NCBI GenBank assembly: GCA_021234155.1
Contig: JAJEKV010000013.1
Location: 9,654,031-9,718,030 of the forward strand
Direction of reading: 5' to 3'
Length of the DNA: 64,000 nt
Source: Isoetes taiwanensis
Lineage: Eukaryota; Streptophyta; Lycopodiopsida; Isoetales; Isoetaceae
The notes under the pieces were generated by a model. The model did not search any database and was not told where the DNA came from. It saw nothing but the letters and a program-made list of their open reading frames with translations. Of the stretch, positions 57,826 to 64,000 are shown piece by piece (positions within the stretch are counted from its first letter, which is position 1; each line of letters opens with the position of its first letter). Position numbers and translations under genes: made by a program.

Positions 57826-58865
57826 TTGGGGAATCTTCATAGACAATTTGAGAATCTAGGGTAATCTTGATAGGATCTTAGAGAATCTAGAAGAATCTAC
57901 ATAGAATCTTGGGGAATCATGTGAATCTTGAGAGAATCTTTGGGAATCTATGGGAATCCTGATGGAAACTTTGAGAATCTAGGGGAATCTTGATGGAATC
58001 TTGGAGTGTCCAAGGGAATCTTCATAGGATCTACGAGAATCTACATAGAATCTTGGAGAATCTATGGGAATCTTTATAGAATGTAAGGAAATGACAGAGA
58101 ATCTACATAAAGTATTGGAGAATTTAGAGGAATCTTTTATAATCTAAGGGAGTCTTGATGGAACTAGGGAAATCTTTGCAGAATTTCAAGAATTTAAGAG
58201 AATCTTTCACATTGTATGTGCTTTGCATGGTATTTTCACACATTTTTGTCACAGATGGATCTTCTTAGAGCCTTGGAATCTTAACAAAATCTATGGTACT
58301 TTAAGAGAATCTAGGCGAATCTTCCTGGAATCTTTGAGAGTCTAGAGGAATCTCAAGAAAATCTTGGAATCTGTGGGAATCATAAGAGAATTTTTGCGAA
58401 TCTAGAGGAATCCAAGGGAATCTTCATAAAATCTTTGGGAATTTAGGGGAATCTCGATGGAATCTTGGAGAATCTAGGGAAATGTTAGAGAATCTAAGAG
58501 AAGCTACATAGAATCTTGGGGAATCTTGGGAGAATTTTTGAGACTCTACAGAAATCTAAGAGAATCTTCTTAAAATCTTTGAGAATCTTGGGGAAACTTG
58601 AAGAATCTAAAGGAACCTTTATAGAATCTAAGGGAATGTAGGAGAATCTACATAGAATCTTGGAGAATCTAGAGGAATCTTGGGATAATCTTTCATAATC
58701 TAGAGGAACCTTAATGGAATCCTAGAGAATCTTGAGGAATTATCATATAATCTAAGGGAATCTAGGGGAATATACATGGAATCTTGAGAAATGTAGAGGA
58801 ATTCTGGGATAATCTTTGAAAATTTAGGGTAATCTCTATAGAATCTTAAGAATCTAAGTAAGTCT
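57826..58865. repeat. Degenerate GAATCT array 2
   Basis: Same words and orientation as array 1. It has an internal break near 58,207-58,260, where TCTTTCACA...CACATTTTTGTCACAGAT occurs. A related phrase, TCTTTCACACTGGG then TTTTTGTCACCGAT, ends the array at 58,863-58,895. This suggests a two-unit higher-order structure. Confidence 0.9.
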
Positions 58866-59151
58866 TTCACACTGGGTTATATTTTTGTCACCGATTTCTC
58901 CAAATGTGTAGGTCCTAATAATAATAAACTTGTATATATATATAATGGGCTATGCATGGGTGATATGATATGATATGATATACATCCTAACTACAAATTA
59001 TATTATTCTCTTCGGGTTTAGAATACCAAACAATCCCACATGCTTATTTTTCCTACTTTTGATTTGACCTTAACAAACTAGCCCCCTCAAGTTTTATAGC
59101 TAAGATTAAATTTCAGCCATTGGTTGCAGTGGTGTTACCCACCAGTAACAC

Positions 59152-59428
59152 ATTGAGGACGCATAAACACCTATTTTGTTATTCCAAGTGGCCATAATAA
59201 GCACCTAGATTATTATGCAAATCACCATATTGAGGGCGCATAAACACCTATTTTGTTATTCCAAATGGCCATAAGCATCTAGCTTATTATGCAAATCACC
59301 ATAAAAATCTCGGGCCCAGTTTGTTAAGGCAGATAGCACCCTAGAACTTTGGCGTTAATGCCCTACTATAACAATCTCAGATAACACCCTAGAACTCTGG
59401 CGTTAATGCCCTACTATAACAATCTCAG
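59152..59428. repeat. Two local tandem duplications
   Basis: A unit of about 77 bp (ATTGAGGxCGCATAAACACC) occurs at 59,152 and 59,229. A unit of 49 bp (TAGCACCCTAGAACTTTGGC) occurs at 59,334 and again from 59,383. Copies are nearly identical, so both are recent. Confidence 0.9.
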
Positions 59429-59448
59429 GCCTCTGCCTTGTTACAATA

Positions 59449-59575
59449 AGATAGATAGATAAATAATATTTTTACATCATGCCACATTGATAACACCCAT
59501 GGGGACATATGACAGAACCCAGAAACTTGAACTCAAGATCTCTTAATTGCTGCCACTAAACTGAACAAGGCATAA
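59449..59575 (-). mobile_element. tRNA-derived SINE copy
   Basis: On the minus strand: a degenerate tRNA-like head (box-A-like TTTAGTGGCAGC, box-B-like GAGTTCAAGTTTC), then a body GTCATATGTCC to GGCATGATGTAAAAATATTA, then a TCTATCTATC tail. The body matches the one beside tRNA-Pro at 28.13-28.19 kb. No terminal duplications were defined. Confidence 0.6.
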
Positions 59576-59577
59576 CA

Positions 59578-59950
59578 CTCTCCTTCCAAAGTATTATTCC
59601 TCTCATATCCTTGGAAATTGTATATACAACCTAAAGCCCTTCCCGTCTCCACGTGCCACCAAATCAACGCTTTCAAGAATCTGCATGCATTACTAGTACT
59701 AGTTAGGAAAAAGCCCCTTGTCCTATTTATGTTGTACTATACATAAAAGCTCCTATCAAGGACACTAAATTTCTAAATTTTCAAAAGCATTTTTATGTTG
59801 TACTATATGATGGTCCCTTTCTAGAGCACTAACTCCTTGGGAGGCTAATTGTACCACACACCTCCAAGAGCATAAGATCCTAATCGTTTTGGCACATAAA
59901 ACCACCTACTCCCATGATAACCTAACTCCTTGGGAGGCTAATTGTACCGT
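59578..59950. other. Non-coding with a direct duplication
   Basis: TAACTCCTTGGGAGGCTAAT followed by TGTACC occurs near 59,829 and 59,922. CCTCCAAGAGCATAAGATCC occurs near 59,861 and again near 60,508, beyond the foldback elements. No gene. Confidence 0.6.
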
Positions 59951-59952
59951 AA

Positions 59953-60416
59953 ATCCCTGCTTCCTGGAAATTCCTCGAATTTCCAGTGACAGTTCTTTTT
60001 GGGTATTTTTTAGGCAAGGGTTTCCTGGCGGCGCCGCTTACAGCGCCGCCACTATAGACGTTCTTGTTGTGTCACAAAACATTAATTTCCACAGAACATC
60101 AAATCTTGGTGCAACAAAACATTAAAATTTTAAATCACTTGAAAACATTAGAAGTTCCAGAAAAGTGTGCAGATAAAGGTTTCCACAAAGTTTCAGATAC
60201 AGGTTTCCAGATAAAAGTTTAAATCACTTGAAAACTAAGTAGAATCGCGCTCAAAACTCATTCAGAAGTTGGAGGAGCATCATTAATCACCTCAGAACCA
60301 AATCTGGCACCCAGCGCCAAGACCTACGCGAAGATCGCTGGAGTAGACCTCGCGAAACAGAGGAGAGAGAAAAAAAAAAAAGGGGGGATGCATGGAATTT
60401 CCAGGAAGCAGGGGAT
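59953..60416. mobile_element. TIR element, about 464 bp, with GC-rich inner palindrome
   Basis: The left end CCCTGCTTCCTGGAAATTCC (59,955-59,974) is matched exactly by the right end GGAATTTCCAGGAAGCAGGG (60,394-60,413). An inner GGCGGCGCCGC/GCGCCGCC palindrome lies at 60,028-60,052. The right half (about 60,270-60,360) is GC-richer and exon-like, possibly a captured gene fragment. Flanks suggest a TA-type duplication, which is weak evidence. Confidence 0.7.
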
Positions 60417-60419
60417 TAG

Positions 60420-60490
60420 CCGCCCCCTTTTCGGGGTTTCCGGCTGGCGCCGCTGCCAGTTTCCAGTCGGAAACCCCTCAAAGGTGGCGG
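60420..60490. repeat. Imperfect 28-bp foldback hairpin
   Basis: CCGCCCCCTTTTCGGGGTTT then CCGGCTGG is inverted as CCAGTCGGAAACCCCTCAAA then GGTGGCGG. The centre is GCGCCGCTGCCAG-like. It lies immediately right of the TIR element. Confidence 0.8.
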
Positions 60491-60685
60491 TTCCCTAGCA
60501 CACATACCTCCAAGAGCATAAGATCCTAGTACCACCTCCTCCAATGATAACCTACCCTCAATATCTCCCTAAAGACACCAAACTTGAGAGAAAGCATTGG
60601 GATAAAGAAAATTGCATCAATTGCTAGAGCTGCCTATCTAGTGAAAATATTCAACTTTTGTTGTTCTCGTTACAGGTTTTGAACT

Positions 60686-63057
60686 TCAAAGTCTTTTATC
60701 ATAAGCCATTAACCTCAAATCATCGGGACCCAAGACTTGTGTCATTATGACTAGCCTACCAAGATTAACTTTGTTTCTTCCAAAGCTGCACAAAAACGAA
60801 TAAAATGTCAAGGCACATGTAGGCAGCGACATCATCCACTTTAAAGAGATATTTTTGAGAACGCTGGAAATGAGCAGATATGGCAAAGTACTTAATGGAA
60901 AGACTGCACAAAATCCATGCAAATCCTCTTCTTTTATTCAATTTTCATCTCGCAACACATTGCCTCAATAGTTGTAGGCAGCACTCTCAACGCCATATAT
61001 TACACAAATACCCCATCCTTTTAGTCATACCTTCTGCTCTCTTCCGCTTAGCTTCTCCCTCTTCCCTCTCACTTAGGGGATCCATACCAGGATTTATCCA
61101 GCAATATTGTCATCTTCCAATTGGTCAACTGAAGAACCAAATATCCATAAATTAATAGATTAGCTATCAAACTGGAGATATAAAGTAAGAATGACCTACC
61201 TTGGCTGCTGGGCATGGAAAAGCTGTTCTGGTGCCTCTTCGTTCCTTGAAAAGCTGGGCCTCAGAATTCTAGATTCATCAAGCCTATGTTCCATGGTGTC
61301 AAATATAGACCTTGCACACTTCAAAGCAAGGACTTCGGAGTCACATTCAGTTGCTGCAGAAAGAAGTTTTATCCAGTTTTCTGCCAGATGGCAACATGTA
61401 AGAATAAGTGCTGCAGACAATTCTGGCAGACAAAAATTCGCCTACCAACAAAGGGATAACAGCAATGGAAAATGATTAACCTTGTGTAGCCACAATGGCA
61501 GCTTCACAGATCTTTTTCAGAGATTCAACGCCATACTGAATGGGAGATTCGCAAGAAAAAGGTCAATCTAAAATTTCATACAAAAAATGTACAAAAGCAA
61601 TGGAACATTAAAGTCATGAAGCAAGAGACCTTGTGTGCAATATGAAAAAGGTCTATGCCCCTCGATGACATAAAATGTGGGTCAACTGCCCCTGTGTAAA
61701 GGAATTGCACCATAATTTTGACTATGGTGAAAGATGCATCTTTAACGTCGATTCTTGAAGAGTTTGAAGCTAATGCACTCTCAATATTCAACCTAAGTAC
61801 CTGCAAGCAAAGTCAGCAACATGCTAAACTGCATAACTAAGTTGCAACTCCATCACGCTATTGATATATTAAATAACTACCTTAGATGCACCAGATAGAA
61901 GTAGTCTAAGCGCAGATATGTACTTTCCTTCTGCCCAAACTTCAATCAAATCATGCCTCCCACTTTGAAAAAGCATCTCCCAGTTCTGTTGGACAATCTC
62001 AGGTATAGCATTAGGCATCGGCAAAAATTCTTTCACCTCTTTGTCTAAGAAATGTTTCACTGTTGCCTCTGCTAAAACCTTTAGCATAGGATCCCAATGC
62101 CGATATTCCCAACCTGTAAACACCAACATCTCAAAACTTTATGTACCAAAGAAGAATCAACATATGAACACTTTGCATACCCATGAATCATGAAGCACAG
62201 ATAACCCACCTTTTAAATATAGGGACGACTTCAATTCCAGAGCAACAAGGAGAGGTGGCTTCTGGTCAAAGTCAACTTTCCTGGTTTCTAATACAGTATG
62301 TGCTGCTAAATGTTTGCTTTCATGCCGTATAATAGATATTCTATGAGTTGATGGTGTGGTTGCAGCCTTGATCCAAACATCAGCACCGTATGCAAGTAAA
62401 GTTTTGGTGATTTCCAAGTTTCTTCCCTGTTCATATTTGTATACTGCGACATGAAGTGCACTCATTCCCTGTTCTTGCATGGATACAGTTAGAAAGTGAG
62501 CAATTATACATCTATGTTATTCCCCATTAGGCATGAAACACAGTTAGCATTGTCAACAAAAATGCATTCAAGTTTCCACACATGGCACAACCAAATCATC
62601 CGAACAAGAGAACATAAGGAACTAATTTCAGTTGTATATTTTAGCAATACGCATTGATAAACTTTTTATTTTTTAGATTCTTTTGATTGTCTGACCAAAA
62701 TCTTTCCAAACAATACAAGAACCTAAACACATTGCGCAGCAAAACAAAACCTAACTTCACCCAATTCAGACAATTTACCAACAAAGAACAAAAAAGCACA
62801 ATTACATCATCATTGTAGGCATTAACGTCGGGCTTGCGATTCTTGAGAATAGCTTCGAGGGAATGAAGGTTGCCTTCTTCAACGCTACGGAAAAAGGTGG
62901 CTTGGTCCAAGCGAAGGTCATGGCCGGCATCAGAAGAAAGCCCAACAGCCTCCATGGCTCCATCATCAACAACATGATCAGAATGCTCAGGATTTGAAGC
63001 AGAATCATCAAGACCCAGTTGCTCTATGTTCCTATTCAGCGCAGGATCAGACGCCAT
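60686..63057 (-). CDS. Ankyrin-repeat BTB/POZ protein
   Basis: Seven exons on the minus strand (62806-63057, 62210-62468, 61881-62113, 61630-61800, 61481-61535, 61200-61353, 60686-60785) join in phase to give 407 residues. The N-terminus is acidic. Ankyrin-like units follow (EEGNLHSLEAILKNRKPDVN, then GMSALHVAVYKYEQGRNLEI, then LLAYGADVWIKA). The C-terminal half carries a BTB/POZ fold (ASKVLRLNIESALASNSSRI, FTIVKIMVQFLYTGAVDPHF, LFHIAHKYGVESLKKICEAA) and ends NKVNLGRLVIMTQVLGPDDL. Proteins with this layout commonly act as adaptors of CUL3 ubiquitin ligases or bind transcription factors. The target here is unknown. The start is the first ATG, and no signal or membrane segment is seen. All splice sites are GT-AG. 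Confidence 0.88.
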
Positions 63058-63615
63058 GTGCCTTCTTCCTCTTTCTATGGATCTATACGGGAAACGAGAA
63101 ACATGGAGTGAGCATTATACGCTTCATATGCCAGTATTGTACTCCCACCGTATGTATACTTGTAACAAGAGACGTTCCTATGTAAACAATAAGTGGCCCC
63201 ATGAGATTTGTTTATTATTTTTCTCTTGGAAAAACCAAAATATCACACTCTAGCTAATGATCAGAAAGCCCCCAGAAGTTCAAAAACTATCCATTGCCTT
63301 CTTTAAGTCGTGCTCCTATTCTCTTACTCCTCCTCACGGGGTCCATGATGTCGATGCATATTTGAACATACTTGCAGCATTATGAGATGTCATCCATGGT
63401 TTTTGCAAGGTAGTTTCTTTGAGTGTCTTGAGAAGTAAATTATGCATGTGTTATATATCAGTATCATTTTATTTTATTTTGGAGAAAGGGAAATTTTTGA
63501 ATATGAACATGAATATCAATCACGCCCACTTAGAACCTTGAAGGTCATGGAGCGAAAAAAAAAGTCACGCCATAGCTCAGATTTGAAATAAGTAAAAACT
63601 TCGATGAAAAAGCTT
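63058..63615. other. Probable promoter/5' UTR of the ankyrin-BTB gene and spacer
   Basis: Upstream of the minus-strand gene. No open frame with recognisable motif and no clear core promoter element that I could name. Confidence 0.4.
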
Positions 63616-63906
63616 TTACGCCTCACGCTCTCTCATCTCTCGCATCATATCCGCCTTTGCCATAGCCGGGGAAAGCTCTGCATCATTTAAGGTCAAAAGC
63701 TCTGTTTTCGCCATCTCTCTGCTTGCCTCCCAGATTACGCTTGCTTTGATATGCTTTAGCACCTCAGGCAACATTCGCCTATAGCCAAGGGATGTATCAA
63801 AAAGAGAAAGAAGACATGCCTGTTCGCCATAGCCACTGCCACCCACGTCCAAGGAAGAAAGGAAAAATTTTCCCTTTTTCTGTTTTTTACCATGTTTCTC
63901 TGCCAT
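63616..63906 (-). CDS. Small hypothetical ORF
   Basis: A 96-codon minus-strand frame starts MAEKHGKKQKKGKFF and ends in a charged helix (MAKADMMREMREREA). The composition is protein-like rather than low-complexity. No family is recognised. It may be a single-exon gene, or the first exon of a gene. It lies 560 bp upstream of the ankyrin-BTB start on the same strand. Confidence 0.3.
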   Translation of the reverse strand: MAEKHGKKQKKGKFFLSSLDVGGSGYGEQACLLSLFDTSLGYRRMLPEVLKHIKASVIWEASREMAKTELLTLNDAELSPAMAKADMMREMREREA

Positions 63907-64000
63907 GTTCTTATCTTGCCTAACGTCTTGCTATTCTCTCATTCCACCTTTTTGCCATGCTTTTGCCCATTTTATTCTGAGTTGCCTAACCATCTTTACA

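Noticed and set aside
62641-62805. Extension of ankyrin-BTB exon 1 beyond 62,806
   Set aside because: A GT donor at 62,804-62,805 and in-phase continuation at 62,468 show that this is intron 1 read-through.

Overview
The window looks like nuclear DNA of a land plant. The clear genes have many short exons with GT-AG introns. Their products are plant-type: a CBS/PB1 membrane-anchored protein, an O-fucosyltransferase-like protein, an ankyrin-BTB protein and a secreted CLE-like peptide. The mobile elements are also plant-like (MULE with a SWIM finger, hAT, Ty3-type gag, LINEs). The mixture of pogo-type DDE_1, DUF7869-like and hAT remnants with very large tetranucleotide tracts suggests a seed-free plant such as a fern, but this is an inference and cannot be settled here.

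Layout. 1-7.7 kb holds no confident gene. It has a 174-bp (CTAT)n tract and then a 5-kb block rich in CpG and TCGAG words, with two tandem-repeat families. 7.97-10.86 kb is a decayed DUF7869-type ORF. 11.7-13.9 kb is a decayed LINE on the minus strand. 14-15.7 kb has possible exons of a light-harvesting-like protein. 16.0-16.7 kb is a nested structure: a LINE 3' end, its CTTC microsatellite tail, and a hAT-like MITE inserted in the tail. 18.5-21.7 kb is the CBS-CBS-PB1 gene. 23.0-23.4 kb is a small secreted peptide gene with two related P-x-G-P-x-D-P motifs. 24.3-28.3 kb is repeats, ending in a tRNA-Pro(AGG) gene or tRNA-headed SINE. 28.4-31.2 kb is the O-fucosyltransferase-like gene.

31,549-34,891 is a nearly complete MULE with matching terminal repeats and a perfect 9-bp target duplication. 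35-50.5 kb is a graveyard of elements: pogo-like, three LINE pieces, two inverted copies of an unrecognised module, hAT, and gag plus an unrecognised ORF. 51.2-52.1 kb is a tandem repeat split by a MITE. 54.8-58.9 kb holds two long degenerate GAATCT arrays. 59-60.5 kb has duplications, a SINE copy and GC-rich foldback elements. 60.7-63.06 kb is a complete seven-exon ankyrin-BTB gene on the minus strand, with a small hypothetical ORF beyond it.

The host genes do not form a pathway that can be read from the window. They are separate single genes embedded in transposon-rich DNA. Exon boundaries were worked out by hand from splice sites and reading phase.
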